From NCBI GenBank assembly GCA_023053685.1, contig JALIGW010000040.1:1696781-1760780 (forward strand): a stretch of 64,000 nt of DNA, written 5' to 3'. Below, piece by piece: positions 43,401 through 51,440 of this stretch. This stretch comes from Diadophis punctatus similis (Eukaryota > Chordata > Lepidosauria > Squamata > Dipsadidae). Each line of letters begins with the position of its first letter. Positions within the stretch are counted from its first letter, which is position 1. The notes beneath the pieces are model-generated. The model saw only the letters and a program-made list of their open reading frames with translations. It was not told the origin of the DNA and ran no database searches. The translations under genes and the position numbers were made by a program.

Positions 43401-45636
43401 TTGGGCTCAATTGTAGTTATAACCTGAGGTCTATCTGTACTTAAATACTATTTCCCACTACATGGGAAACTCAGTCCTAGATTCTCCCTAGGTGACTTTG
43501 GGCAATTCCCATTTCTCAACGGATGGTTGGTCTGCATATAAACATGGAGAAGAAAGCGCTATGTATCTCAGCCCCCCGGGGAAACTCTAACAATTATTAA
43601 CTCCCAATAAATTATTCCCTGAGTCTTCCCCCCCCCTCCCGAAGTTAAGTTATAGTGATTAATTGGGAAGAAAGTTGAAAATTAGAGGTGGTAGACCCAG
43701 GCAACAAAAATAGGTGGAAGGAGGCAGCATTAGAACACTAGTAGATATACCAGGAAGAACATATTAAATATATCAATATAGATAAAGGGAAAGATATAAG
43801 TTTAAGAAATAGCTCAGATGTTGGAATGAAGTTAGAGTTTTTGAACTGCTAGTCTGCCAACCATAAAATGAATTATGATTAGATGTAGTCAGGGAAGGAT
43901 AAGAAGGAGAAAGAGGAAGTAGAAAGGAAGGGGAGAGAGAGAGGAGGGAAGTAGGAAAGAGGTAGAGAGGGAGAAAGAAGGTAGAGGGAAGAGAGGGAGA
44001 TAGAGGGAGGGGAGTAGTATGAAATATAGAAGGAAAGCAGACGGGAGATAAAAGTATAAAAGGAGCAAACTAAGAATATAAGTTAATGATATTTTGGATA
44101 GAAATATATAACGATGTATGTTTTGATAATATGGTATATGTATGGATGTTTGTGTAAGTTTGGTGAAAAAATTTAAAAAATATATTTTTTAAAAAAATTC
44201 CCTTAGTCAGGGTCACCTGGTGAGTGTCATAACTGAGTCATAATATGACCACAGGTCTCCTTTCAGTATAATTGTCATTTGTTTGCTTTAGTAGATAATG
44301 AAAACAGCTAAACAAGGGGGAAATTCCCAAGCTGTATACAGTTGATTTTCCAATGCTTAGCAATTTGTTCTTTGATTCTAGACGTTAACATTTATCTCTG
44401 GAATGAATTCATTCCTGATTTGATGTTCTTTCCTGCAATCTCGTGCTTGCTCTCTATATAAATGAAACCCACCTCAACTTTTTATCCTTCAGGTAGGCTG
44501 GATTTTAGCATCGCAGTTCTGAGCTCGTATGGCCAATACACCAGCTAGTATGAGAACACCAAATGGTGGGAAGCTGTTTTATGTCTTTCCATATACACTT
44601 TTTAGTAACCTTTACAAGCCACCGAGACTGAGATTATTATCCATGTGTAACTAAAACAAAGGGTGAAGGGTTTGCCAAAGACACCTAGGAAGATGGAGGT
44701 CACACTGAGATTCAAATCAAAAGCTTCCAAAATAAAATTGTAGACTTCAGAACTTTCTACATCTGTTATATTAACTTTATTGTGTGGTCTGCCAAGAAAT
44801 ATTTATGCCAAGAAATGTGTCCAATCACACTTGGCCAATAAAGAATCCTATCCTATCCTATCCTAATCCTATCCTATCCTATCCTATCCTATCCTATCCT
44901 ATCCTATCCTATCCTATCCTATCCTATCCTATCCTATTCTTTATTTCCCATTGCATTTTTTTTTCAACCTAATTGGGCATCTTGCCTATTAAGTTCAAGC
45001 CAAGGACAATTCCTCCTTAAGACTGTGATGTTTTGGTACTTCACGGAACATAGGCACTGTCTGCTTCACAAGGGCTGGAGATAAATCCAATTACATCCAC
45101 GGTCAAAACAAACACAATAAGCTTCAGATCGTATCAAGAGCCTCTTGATTTTACCTGTTCAAAACATTTATACATTCACCCAGAGCAATTAAAACATCTC
45201 TAGGTGGCAGGCTAACCAATACAGTAGAGTACAAATAGTAAAATTCAGCAGATTCCAAAGCAATATACTTATTGTACTCATATTCCATCTCTTCATCAGC
45301 TGCACACGGGAAGGCATTTAATTTCCCATCCCTCCTTTTATTTTCTCATACAGTAGTTTAACAGAATAACAGAATTGGAAGGGACCCTTGAGTGTCTCCT
45401 AGTCCAACACCCTGATCAAGCAAGGTCTCATTTTTATATTGAAAAACATTCTGCTTTCATGCTTGAACCCACTACTTTATTTCCAAGAGGTTGTCCTGCT
45501 CTGCTTTGCAGTTCCTCAAAAACCCAGAGACATGATTTTTTTTTAAAAAAAGAGGCGTTTATGAAAAAAAATAACCTCAAGAGGCTTGCTTACCTGCTAG
45601 AGAGCACAAGGCGCAGCAAATGAAAAGCTTCTTCAT
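23943..45636 (-). CDS. IL22RA1: IL22RA1, interleukin-22 receptor subunit alpha-1 (complete, 7 coding exons)
   Basis: Signalling chain for IL-22 and, with IL20RB, for IL-20 and IL-24. It is a type I membrane receptor of epithelial cells that pairs with IL10RB and drives JAK1/TYK2-STAT3. The coding sequence joins complement(45594-45636, 37363-37495, 32255-32436, 29478-29665, 28703-28838, 26195-26319, 23943-24914), 1779 nt, giving 592 residues (human 574). All introns are GT/AG with phases 1, 2, 1, 0, 1, 0. Residues 1-14 are a signal peptide. Two fibronectin III-type domains follow: the first holds [13 protein letters not shown] and the C71/C79 pair, the second IRSIKF and [11 protein letters not shown]. 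The membrane segment is about 232-255. The tail has YxxQ motifs at 327, 350 and 398, then YGLCVEG, and ends LKLQWDD-like. Human IL22RA1 has the matching [24 protein letters not shown] and LTVQWES. Its neighbour upstream, IFNLR1, is also the human neighbour. The alternatives IL20RA and IFNGR1 fit poorly. Confidence 0.95.
25187..25474 (-). mobile_element. hAT-like nonautonomous element, family 3 (about 288 bp)
   Basis: The ends are 'cgtgatggcgaacctatg' and 'aaaagattcaccatcactg'. No convincing 8-bp duplication remains. Intron 6 of IL22RA1. Confidence 0.68.
25738..26060 (+). repeat. tRNA-derived SINE with internal 67-bp tandem repeat
   Basis: The start 'tggtctagtgattaaagca' resembles a tRNA A-box region. 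A 67-bp segment beginning 'ctagtcccgccttaggcat' then recurs at 25785, 25852, 25919 and 25986, the last copy diverged. Three spacings of exactly 67 bp show tandem growth inside one SINE. Intron 6 of IL22RA1. Confidence 0.85.
26195..26319 (-). CDS. IL22RA1: IL22RA1 exon 6, transmembrane segment
   Basis: The acceptor is 'tctgtccatag' and the donor TTTG|GTATGT. It completes the aspartate codon begun in exon 5, then encodes NTWLQYLFG and a hydrophobic stretch ending LYFMYKYVK. The human counterpart is RTWTYSFSG...CYLSYRYV. The basic stop-transfer residues follow the membrane span. Confidence 0.95.
27716..28520. repeat. MITE family A copy interrupted by a hAT-like element
   Basis: Family A occupies 27716-27871 and 28294-28520. 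Its ends read 'gttagtccacgacttatgac' and 'taagtcaaggactacttgta', inverted copies of each other. The outer TA dinucleotides would fit a Tc1/mariner-type MITE, but that is not proven. Intron 5 of IL22RA1. Confidence 0.7.
27872..28293 (-). mobile_element. hAT-like nonautonomous element, family 5 (422 bp)
   Basis: The ends are 'cagggctgggcttcaaaa' and 'cagcagcccacccctg'. Same family and orientation as 19615-20036. The 8-bp duplication is eroded (atcac and gtcac remain). Confidence 0.78.
28703..28838 (-). CDS. IL22RA1: IL22RA1 exon 5, end of the second ectodomain
   Basis: The acceptor is 'tttggcttag' and the donor ATCAG|GTATGA. Residues 183-227 contain [16 protein letters not shown] and [11 protein letters not shown], parallel to human FFGLTPDTEFLGTI and YMCRVKTLP. 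Compared with my memory of the human protein, the first cysteine of the human C...C pair here (MICVP) has no counterpart (IHIRH), while the second is kept. Confidence 0.94.
29478..29665 (-). CDS. IL22RA1: IL22RA1 exon 4, second ectodomain
   Basis: The acceptor is 'tttttttttag' and the donor CTGAAG|GTAAGA. Residues 120-182 contain [15 protein letters not shown] and [11 protein letters not shown], matching human KVRSIQMIVHPTP and LTLEDIFHDL. A GAAA/GGAA-rich microsatellite sits directly upstream, at 29670-29722, so the pyrimidine tract of the acceptor is unusually long. Confidence 0.94.
29770..29937. repeat. Fold-back repeat, arms about 60 bp
   Basis: Inverted arms share 'acatttcatgacccaacta' and 'ctagaagggag', with a 25-bp centre. 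The same arm text ('gatgttacctagttgggt') recurs at 34295-34335, 56960-57080 and 57285-57430. It lies in intron 3 of IL22RA1. Confidence 0.75.
30318..30605 (+). repeat. Bkm-like (TATC)n/(GATA)n tract with (CATC)n
   Basis: About 100 bp of TATC units at 30318-30418, mixed CTATCAT text, then about 65 bp more TATC at 30497-30561 and about 36 bp of CATC. On the minus strand this is GATA, the repeat first described as banded krait minor satellite. It lies in intron 3 of IL22RA1. The long open frames here are artefacts. Confidence 0.95.
31563..31990 (-). mobile_element. Solo LTR, minus orientation
   Basis: The plus strand starts 'tgttgtaaggaatatcc', the reverse of the 3' end of the LTR at 16450-16840. 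In reverse order it has 'attaaa', a TATA-like 'gtataaagc', a GC-poor 'aggggccc' and the CCAAT box 'ctgacagccaatgg'. The 5' limit is uncertain. It sits in intron 3 of IL22RA1. Confidence 0.6.
32255..32436 (-). CDS. IL22RA1: IL22RA1 exon 3, end of the first ectodomain
   Basis: The acceptor is 'ccgctcacag' and the donor AAGACA|GTAAGT. It completes a valine codon and encodes residues 59-119: [20 protein letters not shown], then [20 protein letters not shown]. Human has YGERDWVAKKGCQRITRKSC and NLTELYYARVTAV. The cysteines fall at 71 and 79 as in human. Three N-glycosylation sequons are visible (NIT, NLS, NVT). Confidence 0.95.
32560..32700 (-). repeat. LINE/SINE 3' tip with (GTTTA)n
   Basis: 'ataccgcctttctccagg' followed by 'actcagggcggtgaacag' is the reverse of the CCGCCCTGAGTC 3' end seen at 22.8 and 55.9 kb, here with a TTTAG tail at 32557-32583. 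Confidence 0.55.
33159..33279. mobile_element. Palindromic hAT-like MITE
   Basis: Copy of the palindrome at 8998, flanked by gactatgg and ggttatgg. It lies in intron 2 of IL22RA1. Confidence 0.72.
33463..34095 (+). mobile_element. hAT-like element, family 2, long form (633 bp)
   Basis: The ends are 'cagtggtgggttcctacc' and 'taggaacctgcccctg'. The 8-bp duplication gtgtaaat is perfect (33455-33462 and 34096-34103). It has about 300 bp more G/C-rich interior than its relatives. The right end carries the 'gccatgcccacagagtgg' text of family 1, so it looks like a family 1/2 hybrid. It lies in intron 2 of IL22RA1. Confidence 0.85.
34411..34457 (+). repeat. (ATC)n microsatellite
   Basis: About 47 bp of perfect ATC units in intron 2 of IL22RA1. 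Confidence 0.95.
34717..34994 (+). mobile_element. hAT-like nonautonomous element, family 6 (278 bp)
   Basis: The ends are 'caggggtcagcaacccgc' and 'ggttgccgacccctg'. The 8-bp duplication ccttagcc is perfect (34709-34716 and 34995-35002). Inside is a direct duplication of 'aggaggagactctatggtgg' about 65 bp apart. Confidence 0.88.
35003..36297. other. Intron 2 sequence with no recognised feature
   Basis: A/T-rich, single-copy-looking sequence. 35340-35420 faintly resembles a minus-strand CR1 3' tip. Confidence 0.3.
36298..37285 (+). repeat. MITE family A copy interrupted by a CR1 insertion
   Basis: Family A text at 36298-36422 ends 'gtgattcacttaacaac' and resumes at 37172 with 'aactgtggcaagaaaggtca', continuing to about 37285. 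Between them lies the CR1 copy with its (TTA)n tail. Confidence 0.75.
36430..37171 (+). pseudogene. CR1 LINE reverse transcriptase C-terminal relic
   Basis: One plus frame stays open for about 205 codons (36485-37102). It reads as the C-terminus of a CR1 reverse transcriptase: [19 protein letters not shown], then [31 protein letters not shown] and [20 protein letters not shown]. The 3' UTR ends 'ggtcccttccaactctgttg' and TTATTATTA. The catalytic palm is absent because the insertion is 5'-truncated. It is the best-preserved CR1 in the window and sits in intron 2 of IL22RA1. Confidence 0.88.
37363..37495 (-). CDS. IL22RA1: IL22RA1 exon 2, first ectodomain
   Basis: The acceptor is 'cttccttgcag' and the donor AAGGT|GTAAGG. 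Choosing this donor, rather than the GT two bases earlier, gives the phase 2 that exon 3 requires and avoids an in-frame TAA. Residues 15-58 contain [19 protein letters not shown] and GTLYDVRFK. Human reads [19 protein letters not shown] and VYSIEYK. Confidence 0.95.
37557..37785 (+). repeat. tRNA-derived SINE (Sauria type)
   Basis: The 5' part resembles a tRNA: A box 'gatggtgcagtgg' and B box 'gttcaaatctc'. A core with 'gttgactcagccttccatcc' and a 3' end 'gcggtatataagtctaagtg' follow. Copies are at 51190-51440 and 55384-55620. It lies in intron 1 of IL22RA1. Confidence 0.82.
37803..38139 (+). mobile_element. hAT-like nonautonomous element, family 2 (337 bp)
   Basis: The ends are 'cagaggtgggttcctccc' and 'gttagaacccacccctg'. 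The 8-bp duplication cattaaag is perfect (37795-37802 and 38140-38147). Intron 1 of IL22RA1. Confidence 0.9.
38519..38757 (-). mobile_element. hAT-like nonautonomous element, family 1 (239 bp)
   Basis: The ends are 'cagtggtgaaatcc' and 'gctggatttcatccctg'. The 8-mer cccattag stands on both sides (38510-38517, with one extra C before the element, and 38758-38765). The 'ggcttggtgggc' motif is repeated several times. It lacks the minisatellite apart from one partial unit. Confidence 0.82.
39499..39843 (-). repeat. tRNA-derived SINE, minus orientation
   Basis: On the minus strand it begins 'agggacgcggtggctcagtg' (A box) and continues to 'ggcggtttgaatcccta' (B box). This is a second SINE family, with a body unlike the Sauria-type copies. 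Confidence 0.78.
39930..40065. repeat. Tandem palindromic 'catggcatg' cluster
   Basis: Two direct copies of a roughly 42-bp unit containing 'catggcatgtaatggcatgc' plus partial copies. The unit itself is built of the self-complementary words catg and gcatgc. Confidence 0.7.
40411..40711 (-). mobile_element. hAT-like nonautonomous element, family 3 (301 bp)
   Basis: The left end is 'ccatgatggcgaacctatgg' and the right 'aaaaggttagccatcactg'. The 8-bp duplication atatagtg is perfect (40403-40410 and 40712-40719). Intron 1 of IL22RA1. Confidence 0.86.
41420..41638 (+). repeat. L2-like LINE 3' tip with (ATTCT)n
   Basis: Shares 'caaattccttgtgtgtccaa' and 'ttggccaataaagaattc' with the copy ending at 13730. 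The tail is about 90 bp of ATTCT. Intron 1 of IL22RA1. Confidence 0.82.
42139..42635 (+). mobile_element. hAT-like element, family 1, deleted right end, about ten 41-bp units
   Basis: The left end is 'caggggtgggattcagcagg'. The 8-bp duplication atcccaac is perfect (42131-42138 and 42636-42643). The right half, including the 'ccaccaagccac' region, is missing. Only 'ctg' of the right terminus remains after the last minisatellite unit. About ten units of roughly 41 bp fill 42290-42630. Confidence 0.85.
42728..43440. repeat. Family A copies with an inserted palindromic MITE
   Basis: Family A text runs from 'gtagtccttgacttatgacc' (42733) with parts in both orientations. A palindromic MITE lies at 43248-43382, flanked by cactaaac and cactaagc (7 of 8 identical). 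Intron 1 of IL22RA1. Confidence 0.65.
43640..44205 (+). repeat. Probable L1-type LINE 3' end
   Basis: Purine-rich text (aggaggaa-like blocks) leads to 'tatggtatatgtatggatg' and an A-rich end at about 44195. This resembles squamate L1 3' UTRs as I know them, but no coding relic is attached. Confidence 0.4.
44812..44939 (+). repeat. L2-like LINE 3' tip with (ATCCT)n
   Basis: The same 3' end as at 41.5 kb ('ttggccaataaagaatcc'), but the tail unit is ATCCT instead of ATTCT for about 95 bp. Confidence 0.85.
45360..45440 (-). repeat. CR1-type LINE 3' tip, minus orientation
   Basis: 'acagaattggaagggaccc' and 'ctagtccaacaccctg' are the reverse of the CR1 3' end. Confidence 0.6.
45594..45636 (-). 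CDS. IL22RA1: IL22RA1 exon 1, start codon and signal peptide
   Basis: ATG at 45636-45634 opens [14 protein letters not shown], a short signal peptide with a basic start and hydrophobic core. The first base of a glycine codon and a consensus donor, GCAG|GTAAGC, follow. Phase 1 at this donor is exactly what exon 2 needs. Human exon 1 likewise encodes a short signal (MRTLLTILTVGSLAA). Chosen as the start because length, phase, donor and hydrophobicity all agree. No other minus-strand candidate was seen in intron 1. Confidence 0.88.
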
Positions 45637-46432
45637 TAATAGTGTAATGAGATAAGCCAGACACAAGCAATTTCCCATGAGACGGACTAGGTTGCTCTCC
45701 AGAAGTCTTCAAATTTCCCTTGCTGGCAACGCTGAACAATTCCTTTCCACCAGGTAGAGAAATTAACCTGGCATCTCCGTTCCCATGTAGCCCCACGGGA
45801 GAATGAACACCTTTGGATGTGATTAATCCTCAATCTCTCCCCCAGAGGAGCGGCTGCTGCCAGATCAATGAGCCACTCACTTGGAACCCCTTCTGAACAT
45901 CCTTCTGAAGCAAGACTTTCTTCTGATAAGCTACTTCCTACAACCATTCCTTGGCGTCAGAGGAGTTTTACTGGTCTGGCAGCTTATTTATTTATTTATT
46001 TTCAGCTGCATCTCAACAGGCCGAAGCAAGACGCTGGCCACACCCCAGCCTCTGCGACTTCTGCAGTTCCGGTTATGCGGCTGCTAGAGTCAAGAAAACT
46101 TATGATGAACTTGGGCCAGTGGAGAAATGTCTGAAGTAACATTCTAAAGCTGGATTTTTTTTATTTCGGATTTGTTTTATTTTGGAGCACTGGCATTCTC
46201 GGGCCCAAGGTGGGAAAATCCTTAAAAGAAAAGGAATTGATGACAATTAAAAAAAAAAATAGTCGAGGGTTTCTAATTTCAGGAAAGCTGAATGCATAAA
46301 GGATGGAAATGTCTAAATTACTGCTCCAAAAGGTCTTTATAAAGGGTTGTTCTGTGGAAAACGTCAGCCTCTGTCACCAAATGCATGGGGTAGAATAGAG
46401 GAAGGATCACCTGGTGTCCTACTTTTCATCTC

Positions 46433-46660
46433 TATTCTGAGAGCACAGTGGCTTGCATGGTTCGGACACTGGGTTGGAGGTTAGCAAGCCCGTGATCAAG
46501 ACCCGACTGTTGCCTCAGGGTGGGGTTGAGCTCCCGTCCTTCGCTCCAGCTCCTTGATGGACACCCAACTGGGTGTCCCCACCCCCCAGGCAACAGTGAT
46601 GTAATCGTTTCAACCCAGAAGTGCCTCGGTGCCTCTGACACAAGTGCAAAAAAATAAAAA
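46433..46660 (+). repeat. tRNA-like SINE
   Basis: 'agtggcttgcatggttcgg' and 'cgtgatcaagacccg' resemble A and B boxes. The end is A-rich ('gtgcaaaaaaataaaaat'). This is a third SINE type in the window. Confidence 0.5.
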
Positions 46661-46974
46661 TAAATATCTATTCTGATGCTTTTTCTGCACTTAAAAAGTT
46701 TAAGGCTGCAATAACCAAGGATCACCCATTGGGATCTCTCAATTGTTCACTGGATAGTTTCCAACAGCTCTGGAAATCTTCCAGAATCTCTTTGGATATA
46801 GAGATATTACAATTGTGGATTGTTATAGCTAAGCCTTTTTATTTCTTACCTATTATTTGTATCTTGTACCTGCTTACAAGGTACTGCTTACTGAGTCCTA
46901 CGGGATTGGGCGGCCTATAAGAACTTTTAATTAAATTAAATTAAATTACAGACAAAGACTTAAAACCATGAAAC

Positions 46975-47571
46975 CAGTGGTGAGATTCAAATTTTTTTAC
47001 TACCGGTTCTGTGGGCGTGGCTTGGTGGGCATGGCTTCAGGGGTGGGTTCGGACCAATTCGGACCAGTTCGCCTGAACCGGTAGCGACCCGCTGGTGACA
47101 TCATGATGATGTCACCGACCCGGTTCGGTCAGTGCTGGTCTGTGGGCGCCGCCATCTTTTTTAAAAAAATTTTTTAAAAAAATTTTTTTTTCTTCTGAGC
47201 ATACGCAGAAGCTGAGTTTCTGGCACTGTGCATGTGGTCACCATCTTGTTTTCGGCTTTTTCCCCCCAGATTTTTCGGCACTGTGAAGGTGTGCCCACGC
47301 GGCGCGGGAGGAAGCAAACAGTCAGCGAGGTACGTTAGAACCCACCCCTGCATGGCTTGCCTTGGTGGGCATGGCAGGGGAAGGATACCGTAAAATCTCC
47401 ATTCCCTCCCCACTCCAGGGGAAGGTTGCTGCAAAATCCCCATTTCCTCCCGATCAGCTGAGACTTGGGAGGCAGAGAATAGATGGGGGCGGAGCCAGTC
47501 AGAGGTGGTATTTAGCGGTTCTCCGAACTACTTCTCCAGAACTGGTCAGAACCTGCTGAATCCAACCTCTC
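46975..47571 (-). mobile_element. hAT-like element, family 1, containing a second hAT-like element
   Basis: The ends are 'cagtggtgagattcaaat' and 'gctgaatccaacctctc'. The 8-mers catgaaac (46967-46974) and cacgaaac (47572-47579) differ at one base. It is interrupted at 47038-47350. About two minisatellite units lie near 47375-47460. Confidence 0.85.
47038..47350 (+). mobile_element. hAT-like element, family 2, nested (313 bp)
   Basis: The ends are 'caggggtgggttcggacc' and 'ttagaacccacccctg'. The 8-bp duplication catggctt is perfect (47030-47037 and 47351-47358) and made of the host element's own text. Confidence 0.92.
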
Positions 47572-47579
47572 CACGAAAC

Positions 47580-48870
47580 CAACAATTAAATCAGTGAGGA
47601 CTTGGACTGAGGAGGCAAAGCTAAAACTACAGGCTTGCCTTGACTGCACTGATTGGAATGTTTTTGAAAATACCTCTGCAGACTTAGATGAACTCACAGA
47701 TACTGTAACATCAGATGTCAGCTTCTGTGAAAACCTATGCGGAGGTTGTGAGAGCCCCAACACTTGCGACCTTCAAGGGGAGACTGGACTGCCATCTGTC
47801 TCAAATGGTGTAGGAACTCCTGCTTGAGCAGGGGGTTGGACTAGATGACCTACAAGGTCCCTTCCAACTCTAATAATAAATCTAAAATAAATAAATCTAA
47901 ATCTATGTGTACCGACCAGGAACTTGCGAATATACAGTAACAATAAACCTTGGTTCACAGCTAAACTTAAGCAGCTATGTCGTACCAAAGTGGAAGCCTA
48001 CAGAAAAGGTGATAGAATGCTGTACAATCAGGCCAAAAATATATTAACAAGGGAGATCAGAGCAGCAAAAAGAAGTTACCCTGAAAAGCTAATGAATCAG
48101 TTCTCAACAAATGAACCAGCAAACATGTAGAAAACTCTTAAAAATATCACCGGTTATGGCAAACCTCCTTCCCAAGCTGAAGGAAATCAACAACTGGCAG
48201 ATGACCTGAATGTGTTTTACTGCAGGTTTGAAAGGAAACTACAACCATTTATCTCCACAACCCCCATCTCAGACACACCAACAACAGTCAAGCCTCCTGC
48301 AACTGACCCCATGCCATTGGGTTCACAACCCCTGGTGATCACAGAAAAGGAAGGCAAGATCTATTTCACAGACAAAAGCCAGGAAAAGCACCAGACCCAG
48401 ACAAGATAACTCCTTCTTGGTTAAAAGTCTGTGCTGACCAATTGGCCCCCATCTTCACCCTAATCTTCAATAAATCACTAGAGATGTGCTAAGTTCCTTC
48501 TTGCTTCAAATGCTCCACTATCATCCCAGTGCTCTGCCCACCCGCCCAGACATCATCAAAAATGCTCTGCACATGCACAGAAGGTTCTGTGCATGCGCAA
48601 AAGCATTGTGCGCATGCAAAGCACCTGCGCGCTCCCGTTCCCAAACGGGTAGCAAAGGTAAGAGAAACTCACTACTGCTGAAAACCATTACGGATCCGCT
48701 GTTAGACCCCCTGCAATTTGCATACCGAGCAAATAGATCGACAGATGATGTTGTTAATATGGTTCTGCACTACATCCTACAACATCTTGAATCTCCAAAG
48801 ACCTACGCAAGGGTCCTCTTTGTAGACTTTAGTTCAGCATTCAATACCATCTAGCAGTACTTGAACAACT
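47580..48870 (+). pseudogene. L2-like LINE ORF2 relic with two insertions
   Basis: Frames in order read the linker after the endonuclease (ACLDCTDWNVFENTSADLDE; NNKPWFTAKLKQLCRTKVEA; LTREIRAAKRSYPEKL) and the start of the reverse transcriptase ([34 protein letters not shown]). The VDFSSAF palm motif is visible. Stops and frameshifts break it. A CR1 3' tip interrupts it at about 47750-47885, and a family 2 hAT fragment at about 48530-48680. It is the same clade as the 3' ends at 13.1-13.7, 41.5 and 44.8 kb. Confidence 0.8.
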
Positions 48871-48879
48871 TGTAAGTGG

Positions 48880-49665
48880 ATCATAAGCCTCCTAACAGAC
48901 AGGAAGCAGCAGGTGTAGCTAAGCAGAATCACATCAGATATCTGTACAATTAGCACAGGACCACTCCACCCCCCAAGGATGTGTGCTCTCTCCTATAAGG
49001 ACTGACCATGAGTGTGCTTGGTGTGACCAAATCAGAAATTATATACAATAATTCTCCTACACATCCCAGGTCTTTGCAAAGAACTATCTATTGTCTCCAA
49101 GGCAACCTGCCATGGATGATGGTAGTGGTGGTGGTGAAGGAAGATCCCATTTCGTCCGAAGGGACATCAGGAGAGAAGGCCTCGGGTGGAGTGTTTTCTG
49201 TAGCAGTGTTGTGCTTCCTCATGAGGGGAAAATTCTCCTCAAGAAATGGTTGGAAAATTTCTCCCTTTCCTGGAGAATTTCAGTGAAATCATCCAACCAG
49301 TTTCCTTATCTTCAAGTTTGATGGGAAATTTCAAGAAAGCATTTATTCCTAGCTTTAATTCTGCCCCTAGGCTCCTTATGTCATGTCTTGAAAGGTGCTG
49401 GGTTTAGGATTTGTTGGGTAGTGGTGGTGGTGAGTCTGAATTATTAGCCTATTGTGATTCCTACAGCTGAGAAAAGGAGATTTTGCTTCAGAGAAGAAAA
49501 TTGAGGGACATGATCCTTGGGATATTAACCACGTGTGAAACATGGTAGGACTAAGTAATCTATCGGTTTCTCTTTTGTTACTTACTCCGTTTTATTTTTG
49601 TGCTATGCACTGAAAGTAGCATTGACATTTTAAAGAGAAAATGTCTCTTATCAACCTCATGTTTT
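48880..49665. other. Stretch with no recognised feature
   Basis: 48880-49080 may be further decayed LINE. The rest shows no exon or repeat I recognise. Confidence 0.3.
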
Positions 49666-49674
49666 GCTCTACCA

Positions 49675-49810
49675 CAGGGGTCCCTCAAACTTGTCAACTT
49701 TAAGACTTGTGGACTTCAACTCCCAGAATCCTCCAGCCAGCTATGCTGGCTGGAGAATTCTGAGAGTTGAAGTCCACAAGTCTTAAAGTTGACAAGTTTG
49801 AAAACCTCTG
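49675..49810. mobile_element. Palindromic hAT-like MITE (136 bp)
   Basis: Near-palindrome flanked by ctctacca and ctctacaa (7 of 8 identical). Confidence 0.82.
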
Positions 49811-49851
49811 CTCTACAACTTCAAACTGTGTGTAGCCCCAGCCCAAATAGA

Positions 49852-50290
49852 GGTAGTCCTCAACTTATGATCACAATTGAGCCCAAAATTTCTGTTGCTA
49901 AGCAAGACAGTTGTTAAACAAATTTTGCCTCATTTTGTGACCTTTCTTGCCACAGCTGTTAAGTGAATCACTGCAGTTGTGAAATTAGTAGCACAGTTGT
50001 TAAGTGAATCTGGCTACCCCGTTGATTATCCTTGTCAGAATTTTGCAAAAGGAGATCACATGACCCTGGGAAACTGCAACCGCCATAAATATCAGCCGGT
50101 TGCCAAGCATCCGAATTTTGATCATGTGACTGCTGCAACAGTGGTGTGAAAAGCAGTCATAAGACACTTTTTTCAGTGCCGTTCAGTGCAACAGTGGTGT
50201 GAAAAGCAGTCATAAGACACTTTTTTCTGTGCCGTTGTAACTTCAAATGGTCACTAAATGAACGGTTGTAAGTCAAGGACTATCTGTATT
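49852..50290. repeat. MITE family A copy with internal duplication
   Basis: It begins 'gtagtcctcaacttatgatc' and ends 'taagtcaaggactatctgta'. A segment starting 'gcaacagtggtgtgaaaagc' is duplicated in tandem with a 53-bp period (50135 and 50188). Confidence 0.75.
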
Positions 50291-50380
50291 TGCAAATCTT
50301 TTCCCAGTCATAGCCAAGCAGAATAATTGAGTTTCTGTGGGTTTTTTGGTGTGAGATTTAGTAAGAATACTATGCTGGCT

Positions 50381-50674
50381 CAGGGGTCGGTTCTAACTTA
50401 CCTCGCTGCCGGTTCGCTTCCTCCCGCACACTGCCAAAAAATCTGAATTTTTTTTTAAAGCCGAAAACAAGATGATGACTGCATGCACAGTGCTGGAAAC
50501 TCAGCTTCTGTGCATGCTCAGAAGAAAAAAAAATTTCAAAAAAAATTCAAAAAAAGATGGCGGCGCCCACAGACCGGCCCCGACCGAACCAGGCCGGTGA
50601 CGTCATTGTGACATCACCAGTGGGTCGCTACCAGTTCAGGCGAACCGGTCCGAACCGGGAGGAACCCACCCCTG
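50381..50674 (-). mobile_element. hAT-like nonautonomous element, family 2 (294 bp)
   Basis: The ends are 'caggggtcggttctaact' and 'aggaacccacccctg'. The 8-mers tgctggct and tgcaggct differ at one base. Confidence 0.85.
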
Positions 50675-51189
50675 TGCAGGCTCCATTAGAAAATAGCTTT
50701 CTATTTTGGATATGAAAGAACTCCAGATCCATTCTGGAGAAATGGATTTCAACATTTTTGACTTCCTTTAGACTTCAGCAGAAAAGTTCATTAAAAAAAA
50801 GCAATACCTATAGGATATGGAAAGTTTATTTAAAAGAGCTTACAGGGGTGGGGGATTTGCCTGTAGCATGTGCTTTTTAGTTATATTCATGCTGTTACAT
50901 AAATTAGTGACAGATGCCCACAAAATGTTTCCGTGTTCTGAAATTATTTTTAAAAAAATCCAGGCAGAAAAAGAACCAGGAAAAATTGCATCACTCTTCT
51001 GTCATTCTGAATCTGGAGTTGTTTTTTTTCCTGTACGAAAGCCTAGATTTCAGATCTGTGCTCAGTCTAAGGCAGTAGATTACCTAGCAGAATGCTTTTT
51101 CTACAAACAGCAGTGGTTTTTTCCCCCTTTTCAAATAAGTATGCTTAAGATATGTATAGGTAATCCTCAACTGATGACCATTATTGGAT

Positions 51190-51440
51190 AAGAAGAGCCG
51201 CGGTGGCACAGTGGTTAGAATGCAGTACTGCAGGCTATTTCTGCTGACTGCTGGCTGCCTGCAATTTGGCAGTTCGAATCTCACCTGGCTCAAGGTTGAC
51301 TCAGCCTTCCATCCTTCCGAGGTCGGTAAACTGAGGACCCAGATTGTTGGGGGGCAATAGGCTGACTCTGTAAACCGCTTAGAGAGGGCTGGAAAGCACT
51401 GTGAAGTGGTATATAAGTCTAAGTGCTATTGCTATTTCCG
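51190..51440 (+). repeat. tRNA-derived SINE (Sauria type)
   Basis: A box 'cggtggcacagtgg', B box 'agttcgaatctc', core 'gttgactcagccttccatcc', end 'tatataagtctaagtgctat'. Confidence 0.85.
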
